A stretch of DNA of 64,000 nt, taken from Nitrospirales bacterium (GTDB taxonomy: Bacteria > Nitrospirota > Nitrospiria > Nitrospirales > UBA8639). A model generated the notes under the pieces. It did not search any database and was not told the DNA's origin. It saw nothing but the letters and a program-made list of their open reading frames with translations. The stretch covers positions 1 to 64,000 of the forward strand of contig JALDRK010000015.1 in the NCBI GenBank assembly GCA_031315915.1, read 5' to 3'. The position numbers and the translations under genes were made by a program. Shown here one piece after another: positions 63,918 to 64,000 of this stretch. Each line of letters starts with the position of its first letter. The stretch's first letter is position 1.

Positions 63918-64000
63918 ACAAAACGTGATCAAGTTTCAAAATCAGAACTTGCTGAGCAAGATAATAGCTTGACAAGTCGTATTCTGCAATATTACACAGG

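Overview
The window looks like a chromosomal contig of a Nitrospirota bacterium, probably Nitrospira-like. This is inferred from gene content and moderate GC, not from a marker gene: a complete ISC system with HscA/HscB/IscX, a PerR-rubrerythrin-(Fe-S)protein-DUF3501 cluster, a urate-hydroxylase-type membrane protein, MreB, and topoisomerase IV. There are no rRNA genes or CRISPR arrays. One tRNA gene, tRNA-Asn(GTT), lies at the right edge.

Layout. 1-7.7 kb: lon, a lipoprotein, a decayed zinc-ribbon/DUF898 gene beside an M48 peptidase, and small genes (PAS domain, CPBP-like membrane protein). 7.9-14.7 kb: a minus-strand cluster of exported proteins, including an HEYGH metalloprotease-like protein, a protein with two internal repeats, and a gene carrying three in-frame stops. 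15.36-16.36 kb: an ISL3-type element whose transposase has lost its catalytic middle. 16.4-25.7 kb: hyuB/hyuA (hyuA frameshifted), a frameshifted DUF2846 lipoprotein, an FG-GAP protein, three small zinc-ribbon proteins and a PQQ-type sugar dehydrogenase. 26.3-34 kb: a graveyard or accessory island with a broken lipoprotein, tyrosine recombinase and PDDEXK-like gene. It also holds an intact HigB/HigA toxin-antitoxin pair, a Rossmann-like TIR/deoxyribosyltransferase-type protein and a frameshifted membrane protein.

34.3-41.7 kb is housekeeping: mreB, an M23 peptidase, parC and parE. At 41.8-44.4 kb lies a large DUF4062-STAND NTPase-FGE protein, the most striking single gene. 44.6-54.7 kb: a SagB-type double nitroreductase, 3-methyladenine glycosylase, membrane proteins, a cobalamin-type binding protein, the peroxide cluster (PerR-like regulator, rubrerythrin, GlpC-like Fe-S protein, DUF3501), an A-type Fe-S carrier, a double QueD-like protein, a thioredoxin-like protein and a peroxiredoxin. 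55-63.7 kb: a frameshifted PBP1A, then the isc operon read leftward (iscR-iscS-iscU-iscA-hscB-hscA-iscX) with a divergent [2Fe-2S] ferredoxin. Three phased IscR-type boxes lie between iscR and the ferredoxin.

Functional themes are Fe-S cluster biogenesis, oxidative-stress defence and envelope or secreted functions, with a decayed mobile/defence region between. Several single-indel frameshifts occur, two clearly at homopolymers. They may be real decay, phase-variable tracts or uncorrected sequencing errors, and reads are needed to tell.
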